Of a DNA stretch of 64,000 bases, positions 9,474-18,041 are shown one piece after another (the first letter of the stretch is position 1; the number at the start of each line of letters is the position of its first letter). This DNA is from Phytohabitans flavus (lineage in GTDB: Bacteria; Actinomycetota; Actinomycetes; Mycobacteriales; Micromonosporaceae). Under the pieces are notes generated by a model. The model had not been told where the DNA came from. It made no database searches and worked only from the letters and a program-made list of their open reading frames with translations. The stretch is taken from assembly GCF_011764545.1 (NCBI RefSeq), contig NZ_AP022870.1:682001-746000 (forward strand), given 5' to 3'. The translations under genes were made by a program, and so were the position numbers.

Positions 9474-10454
9474 GTGTCACATCCTGCTTCACGCGTACTG
9501 GGCATGCTCGAACTTCTCCAGACCCACCACCGCCTGACCGGTGCCGACCTCGGCGCGCGCCTGGGGGTGGACGAGCGGACCGTGCGGCGGTACGCGGGCA
9601 CCCTCGCCGAACTGGGCATCCCGGTCACGGCCAACCGCGGGCGCTACGGCGGCTACCGGCTCAGCCCCGGTTACAAGCTGCCCCCGCTCATGCTGACCGA
9701 CGACGAGGCCGCGGCCGTGGTGCTCGGCCTCCTGGCAGCCGAGCAGCTGGGCCTCGCGACCGAGGCACCAGCCACCGGGGTCGCGCTCGCGAAGATCGAG
9801 CGGGTACTGCCGCACGCGCTGGCCGAGCGGCTCGGCGGCGTACGTGAGTCGCTCGGCTTCACGCTCCGCCGTCGGCAGGAGGGCAGTGCCCGGCCCGCGA
9901 CCGCCACGCTGCTCGCGCTCGGCGCCGCCACCCGCTCCCGCCACCGCGTCAGCCTGACGTATCGCTCGTGGCGGGGCGGAGTGTCACTGCGCCAGGTCGA
10001 CCCGTACGGCCTTGTCTTCCACGCCGGCCGCTGGTACCTGACCGGGCACGACCACCGCCGCGACGAGATCCGTACGTTCCGGCTGGACCGCATCAGCGCG
10101 GTCGAGGCCGGCACGGAGACCTTCACGGTGCCCGAAGGCTTCGACCCGGTGGGGCACGTGACGAGGTCGCTGGCCGGCGTGCCGTACACCTGGGAGGTCG
10201 AGGTGCTCCTGGAGACCGACCTGGACCAGGCCCGCCGCCGCATTCCGCCCACGGTGGCCGAGCTGTCCGAGACCGAGGACGGCGTACTGCTCCGCTGCCG
10301 CGCCAACCGCCTGGACGGCATGGCACACATGCTCGCCGGGCTGGGCTGGCCGTTCACCGTCCTGCGCCCGGACGACCTGCGCGAGGCCGTGGGGGAGTAC
10401 GCCAAGCACCTCGCCGAGATGGCCACCCGCCACCCGGCCCACGCCCTCGCCTGA
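9474..10454 (+). CDS. WYL-domain (YafY-type) transcriptional regulator
   Basis: 326 residues. An N-terminal winged helix of the DeoR/HTH_11 type (TGADLGARLGVDERTVRRY, then IPVTANRGRYGGYRL) is followed by a WYL domain (residues about 140-220; YGLVFHAGRWYLTGHD holds the W-Y-L trio) and the C-terminal WCX extension. WYL proteins sense ligands, often nucleic acid fragments or nucleotides. GTG 9474 has AAGGAG eight bases upstream. It is divergent from the hydrolase, which suggests local regulation. Confidence 0.88.
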   Translation: MSHPASRVLGMLELLQTHHRLTGADLGARLGVDERTVRRYAGTLAELGIPVTANRGRYGGYRLSPGYKLPPLMLTDDEAAAVVLGLLAAEQLGLATEAPATGVALAKIERVLPHALAERLGGVRESLGFTLRRRQEGSARPATATLLALGAATRSRHRVSLTYRSWRGGVSLRQVDPYGLVFHAGRWYLTGHDHRRDEIRTFRLDRISAVEAGTETFTVPEGFDPVGHVTRSLAGVPYTWEVEVLLETDLDQARRRIPPTVAELSETEDGVLLRCRANRLDGMAHMLAGLGWPFTVLRPDDLREAVGEYAKHLAEMATRHPAHALA

Positions 10455-10503
10455 TCCCGCTGGCGGACCCCGTGTGGAGATCGGCGGCCGTAGAATCGAA
10501 CGC

Positions 10504-10731
10504 ATGAGTGTCACGCTTGATCTTCCCGACGACGCGGTCGAGCGGCTGGCCGCCGAGGCCGCGCGGCGCGGGACGGAGCTGGCTGACGTCATCGCAGCCC
10601 TCGCCGCCCAGCTGCCGCCGGCCGGACGGCCGGTTGGCCGCCGCCTGGCGTTCGTGGCCGCCGGAGCGTCCGCGTCTGGGATCACTCCAAAGATGGACGA
10701 GCTGCTGGCAGACGGCTTCGGCCGCGACTAG
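10504..10731 (+). CDS. Ribbon-helix-helix-like antitoxin of a decayed toxin-antitoxin pair
   Basis: 75 residues. The N-terminus SVTLDLPDDAVERLAAEAA has the strand-helix pattern of CopG/VapB-type antitoxins, followed by a hinge and an Ala/Pro-rich tail. ATG 10504 follows a GTAGAATCGAACGC stretch. The gene just downstream is only the C-terminal end of a PIN-type toxin (10734-10811), so this antitoxin now appears to be orphaned. The family call is by pattern, not by search. Confidence 0.6.
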   Translation: MSVTLDLPDDAVERLAAEAARRGTELADVIAALAAQLPPAGRPVGRRLAFVAAGASASGITPKMDELLADGFGRD

Positions 10732-10733
10732 CC

Positions 10734-10811
10734 ATGCTTCTCGTGCTCGACCGGCGGCACTTCGGCGTTGTTCGGCCACGCCACGTGCCCGCCTTGTCCC
10801 TCGTGCCGTAA
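10734..10811 (+). pseudogene. C-terminal remnant of a PIN-domain (VapC-like) toxin
   Basis: A 25-codon open stretch reads [20 protein letters not shown] and ends SLVP at TAA. LDRRHFxVVRPRH is the characteristic last motif of actinobacterial PIN-domain toxins. The catalytic acidic residues upstream are missing: the antitoxin stop is only two bases before it. Deletion of the toxin's first hundred or so codons explains this best. Confidence 0.65.
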
Positions 10812-10831
10812 CCGCCGTGGGACGCGGCCCA

Positions 10832-10900
10832 GGAGTGCGACGCCGCGGCCGGGGGCCTGGGTGTGCGACGCCGGGGGCGGGTGTGCGACGGGCCCGGCGG
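10832..10900. repeat. Short imperfect tandem repeats before aroB
   Basis: GTGCGACGCCGCGGCCGGGG, GTGTGCGACGCCGGGGGCGG and GTGTGCGACGGGCC follow one another in the 110 bases before aroB. The unit is about 22-28 bases and rich in G. No function is evident. Confidence 0.5.
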
Positions 10901-10923
10901 GGGCGGGGCTAGGCTGCACGGCG

Positions 10924-11985
10924 ATGGATGACGTGACCACAATTGCGGTCGGGGGTGAGCGTCCCTACGACGTGCTCGTGGGACGAGACCTCCTGGGCCA
11001 CCTGCTACGCCTGCTCGACGGCGCCGCGCGTGCCGCGGTCCTCTACGCACCGCCACTCAAGCCACACGCCGACGCGATCGCCGCCACCCTCGCGGAGGCG
11101 GGGATCGTGCCACTCGCGATCGACGTGCCGGACGCGGAGGCGGGCAAGAACATCGACGTGGCCGCGCACTGCTGGGATCAGCTGGGCGCGGCGGGCTTCA
11201 CCCGTACCGACGTGGTCGTCGGCGTCGGCGGTGGGGCGGTGACCGACCTGGCCGGCTTCGTCGCGGCCTGCTGGCTGCGCGGCGTGCGGTGGGTGCCGGT
11301 GGCGACAAGCCTGCTCGGCATGGTGGACGCGGCCGTCGGGGGCAAGACCGGCGTCAACACGGCCGCGGGTAAGAACCTCGTCGGCGCGTTCCACCCACCG
11401 GCCGGCGTGCTCTGCGACCTGGCGATGCTCGACACGCTGCCGCCGGTGGACCTGGTGGCCGGGCTGGCCGAGGTGGTGAAGTGCGGGTTCATCGCCGACC
11501 CGGCGATCCTCGACCTCATCGAGGCCAAGGGTGCGGACGAGGGCAGCCTCCGGGAGCTGGTCGAGCGGGCCATCCAGGTCAAGGCGGACGTCGTCGGCGC
11601 GGACCTGCGTGAGGGCGGCCTGCGCGAGGTGCTCAACTACGGGCACACGCTCGCCCACGCGATCGAGAAGGTCGAGGGGTACACCTGGCGGCACGGCCAC
11701 GCGGTCTCGGTCGGCCTTGTGTACGCGGCGGCGCTCGGGCGCCTCGCCGGGCGACTGGACGAAGCGACGGCGAAGCGGCACCGCAGCGTGCTGGCCGCGC
11801 TGGGGTTGCCTACGGCCTACCCCGCGAGGGCCTGGCCGGACCTGCTCGCCACCATGCGGGTGGACAAGAAGGCGCGCGGTTCGCGGCTGCGCTTCGTGGT
11901 GCTGGACGGGCTCGCCAAGCCGTCCATCTTGGATGGTCCGAGCGACGAGCTGCTGCGGGCCGCGTACCGGGAGGTCGAGGCATGA
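10924..11985 (+). CDS. aroB: 3-Dehydroquinate synthase
   Basis: Cyclises DAHP to 3-dehydroquinate with NAD and a divalent metal. The NAD site is [16 protein letters not shown], the active-site Lys region [20 protein letters not shown], and the metal ligands include Glu in LAEVVKCG and the His residues in [11 protein letters not shown] and [10 protein letters not shown]. 353 residues. ATG 10924 matches the family N-terminus; upstream in-frame codons are the repeat region. It overlaps aroQ by four bases (ATGA). Confidence 0.95.
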   Translation: MDDVTTIAVGGERPYDVLVGRDLLGHLLRLLDGAARAAVLYAPPLKPHADAIAATLAEAGIVPLAIDVPDAEAGKNIDVAAHCWDQLGAAGFTRTDVVVGVGGGAVTDLAGFVAACWLRGVRWVPVATSLLGMVDAAVGGKTGVNTAAGKNLVGAFHPPAGVLCDLAMLDTLPPVDLVAGLAEVVKCGFIADPAILDLIEAKGADEGSLRELVERAIQVKADVVGADLREGGLREVLNYGHTLAHAIEKVEGYTWRHGHAVSVGLVYAAALGRLAGRLDEATAKRHRSVLAALGLPTAYPARAWPDLLATMRVDKKARGSRLRFVVLDGLAKPSILDGPSDELLRAAYREVEA

Positions 11986-12419
11986 AGGTGTACGTCCTCA
12001 ACGGGCCCAACCTCGGGCGGCTCGGCACGCGCCAGGTCGACGTGTACGGGGTGACGACGTACGCCGGGCTGGTCGAGCTCTGCGTCGAGGCCGGCAAGGA
12101 GGTCGGCCTCGACGTCGAGGTGCGGCAGACCGACGCCGAGCACGAGATGCTGGGCTGGATCCACGCGGCCGCCGACGAGCAGGCGCCGGTGGTGCTCAAC
12201 CCGGCGGGCTGGTCACATTACTCGTACGCGCTGCGCGATGCCTGTGCGCTCCTCCGCGCGCCGCTGGTCGAGGTCCACATCTCGAACATCCACGCGCGCG
12301 AGGAGTTTCGCCATCACTCGGTCGTGTCCGCTGTAGCGGTCGGGGTAATCTGCGGCCTCGGTGTCGATGGGTACCGCCTCGCCATTCACCATCTTGCGCG
12401 CCGGCAGGTAGATCAGTAG
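11982..12419 (+). CDS. aroQ: Type II 3-dehydroquinate dehydratase
   Basis: Dehydrates 3-dehydroquinate to 3-dehydroshikimate. Motifs run in the usual order: [12 protein letters not shown] with the mobile-loop Arg and catalytic Tyr in [27 protein letters not shown], and [17 protein letters not shown] with the catalytic His and Arg. 145 residues, normal. The last 207 bases overlap, in antiparallel, the 3' end of the glycosyltransferase gene on the other strand. Confidence 0.95.
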   Translation: MKVYVLNGPNLGRLGTRQVDVYGVTTYAGLVELCVEAGKEVGLDVEVRQTDAEHEMLGWIHAAADEQAPVVLNPAGWSHYSYALRDACALLRAPLVEVHISNIHAREEFRHHSVVSAVAVGVICGLGVDGYRLAIHHLARRQVDQ

Positions 12420-13483
12420 CGCGACGCAGATCCACACATACGCGTTCGCCCCGATGAACTCGCCCGGCGCCCGCCCGTCCCACCACAGCCACACGACGCT
12501 GCTGCACAGCACCACGTACGCCGCGGCCGCGTAGCCGCGCCGCTTCGAGTCGGCGAGCAGCACCAGCGCGGGCAGCACCCACACCAGGTGGTGCACCCAG
12601 GTGATCGGGCTGACCAGGCACTGCACCACGCCGGTGAGCGCGGCGCCGGTGTACGGGTCGACCCGGCGGACCCGGTACACCCACAGGGCTATCACGGCCG
12701 CGACGAGGATCAGCCAGCCCAGCTTGCTCGGCGTGCCGCTCGGGTCGAGGCGGGCCACGACGCCTTGTAGCGACTGGTTGGAGACATACGCCAGGTTGCC
12801 GATCCGGTTGGTGTCCCAGAGCGCCTCGGTCCAGAACGTGCGCGACGCGTCCGGGGCGATCGCGAACGCGATCAGCGTCGCCGCGCCCGCGGTACCACCG
12901 GCCACGGCGGCCGCCCGGCGCTGGCCGGTGACCAGCAGGTAGATGATGAAGATGCCGGGCGTCAGCTTGATCGCGCTGGCGATCCCGATGCCAACGCCGT
13001 GGAAGCGGGTCTGCCGCAGCAGGTGGGTGTCGGCCACGACGAGGATCAGCAGCACGAGGTTGACCTGGCCGAAGCTGAATGTGTCACGGACCGGCTCGAA
13101 GACCGCGACCGCGCACGCCGCCAGCCCGAACGTGAGCCCGCGGTGCCACCCCTGCCGCTTCGCGATCGGGTCGATGATCAGGCCGAGCAGCGCGGCGCCG
13201 GCGGCCGTGTTGATCACGAGGCTCAGCGCGATCGCCGGGTGCCACGGGAGCAGCGCGAGCGGGCTGAGCACCAGCGCGGCGAAGGGCGGGTAGGTGAAGC
13301 CGTAGTTCGTCGGGGGCGCAGGAAGTCGTAGATCTGGCCGCCGTCGCGCAGCCAGTAGTGCACCGCACCGTGGTAGACGCCGACGTCGAAGAAGCCGCGG
13401 TGGGCGGGCACGTACGCGAGGAAGATGGCCGTGGCGAGGGCCAGTCCGGCGATCGCGTACCACCGGCGGTCGAGGTCTTTCAC
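12213..13483 (-). CDS. Polyprenyl-phosphomannose-type GT87 glycosyltransferase (apparent frameshift at 13312-13316)
   Basis: A multi-span membrane protein of the DUF2029/GT87 class, which in actinobacteria includes PimE-like mannosyltransferases using lipid-linked mannose. The N-terminus ([19 protein letters not shown], then [12 protein letters not shown]) carries the extracytoplasmic acidic motif. After GGQIYDFLR the frame slips at five G (13312-13316; C on the coding strand); one more base restores [19 protein letters not shown]. Corrected length is about 423 residues. It starts at a GTG overlapping the previous gene's stop (GTGA). The final 69 codons run antisense through the end of aroQ; no earlier in-frame stop exists, so either the tail is real or a further error hides the true stop. 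Confidence 0.78.
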
Positions 13484-14886
13484 TGGGCGACCACCGGGAC
13501 CCGGCTCGGCGTGAGGAGCGCGGCGGCGAGGGCGGCGGCGAGCACGCACCCGAAGACCGCCTGCGCGACCTGCTCGGCGCCGAAGGCGAACCCGCTCGGC
13601 AGCACCACCATCGCGAGTGCCGCGCAGGCGACCGCCGCCACCTTGCGCACCCGGCCGTCAGGCGCCGCGGCGGCGAGGGGGACGAGGCCCCAGAGCAGGT
13701 ACCACGGGCGCAGGGCCGGTCCGAAGAGGACGATCGCGCCGAGGCCGAGGCCCACCGCGTACACCGGGCCGAGGTGGGTGCGGCGCAGCCAGAGGATGGC
13801 GCCGGCCACCACGGCCGCGCCGAGTCCGATCCAGTGCCACATGGGTACCGCGTGGGCGGTGCCGAGGATCGCGCCTGTGGCCCGGCCGAGCAGGCTCGTC
13901 GGTGACCAGTTTCCCGTGGAGACCGGGGTGTTGAGGGCGCGGACCCACCCGTACCCCGTCCCGGCGACAGCGGTGATCACGACGGTGGTGGCCGCCGCGA
14001 CGGCGGCCGCGTAGAGCATGGTGCGGACCCGGCGCCATCGCCCGGTGGCCTGCTCCGCCCAGATCGATGCCACGAAGAAGATCGCGACCACCGCTGGGGC
14101 CTTGACCAGCGCGGCGAGGGCGATGAGCGCGGCGCCGACGGCCGGGTGGCGGGCGACCGCCGCGGCGAGCCCGGCGACCAGCAGGCCGACCATGATCGCG
14201 TCGTTGTGCGCGCCGGCGACGAGGTGGGCGAGGACGAGCGGGTTGAGCGCGCCCAGCCAGAGCGCGGCCGCCGGGTCGACGCCGCACCTGCGGGCGAGAC
14301 TGGGCAGCGCGGCGGTCAGCAACACCACGCCGAGCACCGCCACGAGCCGCATGCCGAGCACGCCGGCGGCGAGGTGCGCCCCCGCGGCCGCGGCCACGCC
14401 GGTCGCGACCAGCAGGAAGAACGGCCCATACGGGGTGGGGGTGTGCTGCCAGATCGCGGGAACCTCGGCGGCCACCGGGCCACCATAGTAGGCCGGGCCG
14501 TGCTCGTAGACATCGAGGCCCGCGCCGACCATCGCGCCCTGGGCGAGATAGCTGTAGACGTCGCGGCTGAAGAGCGGTGGAGCGAGGAGCAGCGGGGCCG
14601 ACCAGATGGCCAGCGTGATCATCAGCTGCTTCGGCGTGGGCTTGGCACTCTTGCCGTCACCGCCGCCGTCGTCGCGGCCGTCGCCACGGACCAGGTGGCC
14701 GAGACGCCACCAAGCGGCGATCAGCAGGACGAGCCCCGCGTACGCGACGACGATGCCCCATCCAGGGTGGCGGCGCAGGATTGTGAGCCCGAAGGGCACC
14801 TGCGCTGGCAGCGCGCCGGCTGCCAGTCCTCCCGCCGCGAGGAGAACCGAGCCCCCCAAACCCAGCGCGCGGCAGTTGGTCAACAC
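13480..14886 (-). CDS. MptB-like alpha-1,6-mannosyltransferase (polyprenol phosphomannose dependent)
   Basis: 468 residues with about a dozen hydrophobic helices. The conserved acidic motif after the second helix pair is FSRDVYSYLAQGAMVGAG, followed by HTPTPYGPFFLL and the loop GALNPLVLAHLVAGAHNDA, all typical of the MptA/MptB family that extends mannan cores of lipomannan-like lipoglycans in the membrane. Start is a GTG at 14886. It is cotranscribed with the GT87 gene (4-base overlap), so the two likely act on the same lipoglycan. The exact product is inferred. Confidence 0.82.
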   Translation of the reverse strand: MLTNCRALGLGGSVLLAAGGLAAGALPAQVPFGLTILRRHPGWGIVVAYAGLVLLIAAWWRLGHLVRGDGRDDGGGDGKSAKPTPKQLMITLAIWSAPLLLAPPLFSRDVYSYLAQGAMVGAGLDVYEHGPAYYGGPVAAEVPAIWQHTPTPYGPFFLLVATGVAAAAGAHLAAGVLGMRLVAVLGVVLLTAALPSLARRCGVDPAAALWLGALNPLVLAHLVAGAHNDAIMVGLLVAGLAAAVARHPAVGAALIALAALVKAPAVVAIFFVASIWAEQATGRWRRVRTMLYAAAVAAATTVVITAVAGTGYGWVRALNTPVSTGNWSPTSLLGRATGAILGTAHAVPMWHWIGLGAAVVAGAILWLRRTHLGPVYAVGLGLGAIVLFGPALRPWYLLWGLVPLAAAAPDGRVRKVAAVACAALAMVVLPSGFAFGAEQVAQAVFGCVLAAALAAALLTPSRVPVVAQ

Positions 14887-15044
14887 GGGTGCAGGGTGTC
14901 AGCGAATGGTGTCCTGGCGCAATACATCAGTTGACTTCTTCATAACACGATGGCGACTGCCACCGTGTGGACGTGGTCAGCCAGCCGTGCGGCGTACCAG
15001 TAGACTTGGTGGGTCAATCAGTCGAATGAAGATCAAGGCAGGAC

Positions 15045-15602
15045 ATGGCCACCACGAACGACCTGAAGAACGGACTGGTCCTCAACCTCGACGGCGAGCT
15101 GTGGGCCGTCGTGGAGTTCCAGCACGTCAAGCCCGGCAAGGGCGGCGCGTTCGTGCGCACCACGCTGAAGAACGTGCTCTCCGGCAAGGTGGTCGACAAG
15201 ACGTTCAACGCGGGCACCAAGGTCGACACCGCGACCGTCGACAAGCGCACGATGCAGTACCTCTACGCGGATGGCGAAGACTTCGTCTTCATGGACCTGG
15301 ACACCTACGACCAGATCACCGTGGTCGGCGGCACCGTCGGCGAGGCGGCAAACTACCTGCTGCCCGAGGCCGAGGCGACGGTGGCGACGCACGAGGGTGT
15401 CCCGCTGTACATCGAGCTCCCGACGAGCGTGGTGCTCGAGGTGACGTACACCGAGCCGGGTCTCCAGGGCGACCGCTCCACCGGCGGCAACAAGCCTGCG
15501 ACGGTGGAGACCGGCGCGACCGTGCAGGTGCCGCTCTTCATCACCACCGGTGAGAAGATCAAGGTCGACACGCGCGACGGCCGCTACCTCGGCCGGGCGT
15601 GA
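15045..15602 (+). CDS. efp: Elongation factor P
   Basis: Binds the ribosome between P and E sites and relieves stalling at polyproline stretches. 185 residues in three beta-barrel domains. The tip loop of domain I reads [10 protein letters not shown], placing Lys32 where other bacteria carry a modified Lys or Arg. Domain III shows [22 protein letters not shown], and the C-terminus [17 protein letters not shown] is the usual EF-P end. The ribosome site AAGGCAGG precedes ATG 15045; a TAGACT box at 15001-15006 is a possible -10. nusB follows 42 bases later. Confidence 0.97.
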   Translation: MATTNDLKNGLVLNLDGELWAVVEFQHVKPGKGGAFVRTTLKNVLSGKVVDKTFNAGTKVDTATVDKRTMQYLYADGEDFVFMDLDTYDQITVVGGTVGEAANYLLPEAEATVATHEGVPLYIELPTSVVLEVTYTEPGLQGDRSTGGNKPATVETGATVQVPLFITTGEKIKVDTRDGRYLGRA

Positions 15603-15644
15603 TGCTCCACTTCTCGCGGGACGGCCTCCGGAGGGCGCACTCGG

Positions 15645-16079
15645 ATGGCTGAGGCCCCGAAGTCGCAGATGCCCGCGCGTCGCAAGGCGCGCAAGCGGGC
15701 GCTCGACGTGCTCTTCGAGGCCGACCTGCGCGACCTGCCGGTCGAGCAGGTGCTGCGGGCGTATGTGCAGCGGCTCGAGCAGCCCCGCCCCGAGCACCTC
15801 GGCTACGCGATCGGCCTGATCGAGGGGGTGGCCGCCCACCTCGACCGGATCGACGAGCTGATCGCCAGCTACGCCGAGGGGTGGACGCTCGACCGCATGC
15901 CGGTGGTCGACCGTAATCTGGCCCGTATCGCGGTGTACGAGCTGCTGTACGTCGACGAGATCGACGACGCGGTCGCCATCACCGAGGCGGTCGAGCTGGC
16001 CCGGCAGATGTCGACGGACGACTCGCCCCGCTTCCTCAACGGGATGCTGGCGCGGATCGCGGAGTTCACGACGCACTGA
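15645..16079 (+). CDS. nusB: Transcription antitermination factor NusB
   Basis: 144 residues, all helical. NusB with S10 (NusE) binds boxA RNA and supports rRNA antitermination. Motifs: RRKARKRALDVLFEAD at the N-terminus, PVVDRNLARIAVYELLY in the middle and the C-terminal DDSPRFLNGMLARIAE. The efp-nusB order is standard for actinobacteria. ATG 15645 precedes a short basic tail. No gene continues the operon; a leaderless-type promoter follows at 16121. Confidence 0.95.
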   Translation: MAEAPKSQMPARRKARKRALDVLFEADLRDLPVEQVLRAYVQRLEQPRPEHLGYAIGLIEGVAAHLDRIDELIASYAEGWTLDRMPVVDRNLARIAVYELLYVDEIDDAVAITEAVELARQMSTDDSPRFLNGMLARIAEFTTH

Positions 16080-16120
16080 GGGCGGGCGTGCGGCCCGTTC
16101 CTTGATCGGCGTCGATGGGG

Positions 16121-16149
16121 TTGATGGGTTCGGGCTCGGTTTGTAGCGT
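16121..16149 (+). promoter_or_regulatory. Promoter for a leaderless transcript
   Basis: TTGATG (16121-16126), 17 bases, then TAGCGT (16144-16149), with the GTG start codon six bases after the -10 hexamer. This geometry predicts a transcript beginning at the start codon, common in actinobacteria. Confidence 0.6.
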
Positions 16150-16155
16150 CGGCGC

Positions 16156-16476
16156 GTGCCGCCCACTGATGAGGAGATCCGGGTCGCGATAGCGGCCCTC
16201 CGCTTCGACGCTTCCGAGTGGCGGGAGTGGGCCCGCACACTCGACCGCGCGTCCACTGTGGTCGACCAGCTCGGCCTGTCGCTCGACGACATGTGCGTGC
16301 TGAGCGGCATGGTCGGCCTCCCGGAGACGTATGCCGAGGTCCGCCTGCGCGCCCGGACCCTCGCTACGCAGGGCGCGCTCCGCTTCCGGGAGGTGGCCGG
16401 CGCGCTGACCGCCGCCGCGGACGGGTATGAGCGGGACGAGCGCAACGCGGTACACCGCCTGCGTGGGGTGTGGTAG
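16156..16476 (+). CDS. Small helical protein, EspC/WXG100-like (ESX-type) candidate
   Basis: 106 residues predicted as all helix. The pattern ends FREVAGALTAAADGYERDE, like the second helix and tail of EspC-type proteins linked to type VII (ESX) secretion. No enzyme motif. It begins with a GTG that appears leaderless and its stop lies seven bases inside the next gene, so the two are coupled. No ESX core gene is visible in the window, so the assignment rests on fold pattern and gene pairing. Confidence 0.5.
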   Translation: MPPTDEEIRVAIAALRFDASEWREWARTLDRASTVVDQLGLSLDDMCVLSGMVGLPETYAEVRLRARTLATQGALRFREVAGALTAAADGYERDERNAVHRLRGVW

Positions 16477-17303
16477 CCGTGACCACACCGCTGCCCCTGC
16501 CGCCGCCGGTCCCGCTGCCGATCGACGCCGCCGGCTTCGACGACCTCATCGAGCGGGTGCGCCGCCTGCTCCAGCGCGTGAGCGACACCGCCGACCGCCT
16601 GGTCGACAATGCTCTGGGCGTGGCCCGCGGGCTGCCCGCGTTCCTGGCCCGGCGGGTGGTCCGCCTGATCGAAGAGTTCGTGGAGCTGGTGCGCCGCCTG
16701 CGGGCGCTGGTCCTGCGCATGGTCGCCCCGGCCGGCAACCCGGCCCGCGTGTGGGAGACCGGCCGCCGCTGGGTGGAGGACTTCGCCGGCCCGCTGAGCG
16801 ACCAGGTCGGCAAGATCGACCCCGACCACCTGGCCGCGGGGTACGAGTGGGAGGGCCGCGCCGCCGACGCCTACCTGGACGCCGCCGCCCGCCAGCGCGC
16901 CGCGCTGACCGCCCTCCAGACCATCGGCGGCGACCTCGACACGGCATTGTCCCGGCTGGCGATCGGCATCTGCGGCTTCTGGCTCGCGATCGCCGCCGCC
17001 CTCTGCTCCGCCGTGCTCCAGATGATCGGCGCCGCGATCGCCGCCGCCAGCGGAGCCGGCGCCCCCGCCGCCCTGGTCCTGGCGACCACGACCGTGGCGA
17101 CGGCCTGCGCCGCGATCGCGGGCGCGGCTGCCGCGCTGGCCGCCGTGGTGGAGTGGGTCAGCGACGCCATCACCACGATCCGCCACCGCCTCGCCGACCA
17201 CGGGGCCTTCCCTGACGGCGCCTGGCCCGCACCCGCGTCGACCCGCTTCGCGGACGCCTCCATGACCGACGGCACCCCGTCCGACTGGACCTTGGACCGC
17301 TAG
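16470..17303 (+). CDS. WXG-motif helical protein with a C-terminal hydrophobic domain, possible ESX substrate
   Basis: 277 residues. A Pro-rich N-terminus leads into long amphipathic helices (residues about 20-90). The stretch GYEWEGRAADAYLDAAARQR carries a W-x-G turn with the A-x-x-Y spacing of WXG100/LXG-type proteins. Residues about 165-235 form two or three long hydrophobic helices (LAIGICGFWLAIAAALCSA onward). There is no recognisable toxin domain. Overlap with the EspC-like gene supports a two-protein unit. I do not recognise a characterised family. Confidence 0.5.
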   Translation: MVAVTTPLPLPPPVPLPIDAAGFDDLIERVRRLLQRVSDTADRLVDNALGVARGLPAFLARRVVRLIEEFVELVRRLRALVLRMVAPAGNPARVWETGRRWVEDFAGPLSDQVGKIDPDHLAAGYEWEGRAADAYLDAAARQRAALTALQTIGGDLDTALSRLAIGICGFWLAIAAALCSAVLQMIGAAIAAASGAGAPAALVLATTTVATACAAIAGAAAALAAVVEWVSDAITTIRHRLADHGAFPDGAWPAPASTRFADASMTDGTPSDWTLDR

Positions 17304-17446
17304 GAGATCGGTTTGGGCGCCTTCCACCACGACCTCGAAGGCCGCAGGCTAACCGGCGTGGCTGACCCCGTCGGTAAGCAGACCGTCTGCGAACTGTCGT
17401 ATCCTCAGGAGGGAATCGGACATATGTACGAGACGCGCCGACCGGT

Positions 17447-17489
17447 CCTGACGAGGTCAGGTGCTGGACAATCGGCCTATCCTGTGCGA
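17447..17489 (+). promoter_or_regulatory. Palindrome and -10 box before the Panacea gene
   Basis: CCTGACGAGGTCAGG is a perfect 6+3+6 inverted repeat (17447-17461). It covers the -35 region of a TATCCT -10 hexamer (17478-17483) that lies six bases before GTG 17490. That layout fits a leaderless transcript with an operator over the promoter, as expected for an autoregulated toxin-antitoxin unit. Confidence 0.5.
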
Positions 17490-18041
17490 GTGACCGCCTC
17501 CGCGCACGACATCGCCGCAGTCCTGCGCCAACGGCTGCCCGGCCTCGATGTCCTCCGTCTCCACAAGCTGCTCTACTACTGCCAGGGCCACCACCTCGCC
17601 GCGTTCGGCGAGCCGCTCTTCACCGAAGAGGTCTTCGCCTGGGACAACGGCCCAGTGATCTCGAAGCTGTGGAAGGACGAGCGCGATGGCCTGACCGTCT
17701 CGCCCAGGCCAGAGATCGGCGAGGCCGAGTTGAACACGATCGGGTATGTGATCTCGCGCTACGGGAAGCTCACCCCCAACGACCTGATCAACATGACGCA
17801 CCAGGAAGCGCCCTGGAGGCTCGCCAACGCCTCCCGCATGCCTGGCGGCACCAAGAAGATCGGGCGCGACTGGCTGAAGGGTTACTTCAGCACCGACGGC
17901 GCACCCAGCGACGGCATCGACGAGCCGTTCGACTCCGCCGAGGTCACGGCATGGCTGCGCGAGGCCGTCGAACACGACGATGGCTCGACCCCGCCTGACG
18001 ACCTGGATCGGCTGCGGTCGCGAGTCACCGGTGGATTCTGA
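17490..18041 (+). CDS. Panacea-domain (DUF4065, SocA-like) antitoxin
   Basis: 183 residues. The family pattern is clear: LHKLLYYCQGHHLAAFGEPLF, VFAWDNGPVISKLW and LTPNDLINMTHQEAPWR. Panacea proteins neutralise many unrelated toxins and are also known as phage-associated SocA-like proteins. The GTG at 17490 is favoured by the -10 box six bases upstream; an alternative ATG at 17424 has AGGAGGG eleven bases before it and would add 22 residues. The downstream gene starts eleven bases inside this one, the expected position for the toxin partner. Confidence 0.8.
   Translation: MTASAHDIAAVLRQRLPGLDVLRLHKLLYYCQGHHLAAFGEPLFTEEVFAWDNGPVISKLWKDERDGLTVSPRPEIGEAELNTIGYVISRYGKLTPNDLINMTHQEAPWRLANASRMPGGTKKIGRDWLKGYFSTDGAPSDGIDEPFDSAEVTAWLREAVEHDDGSTPPDDLDRLRSRVTGGF

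Noticed and set aside
15033..17330. A 765-codon minus-strand frame opposite efp, nusB and the ESX-like genes
   Set aside because: It covers three plus-strand genes and has no domain pattern; typical high-GC shadow.
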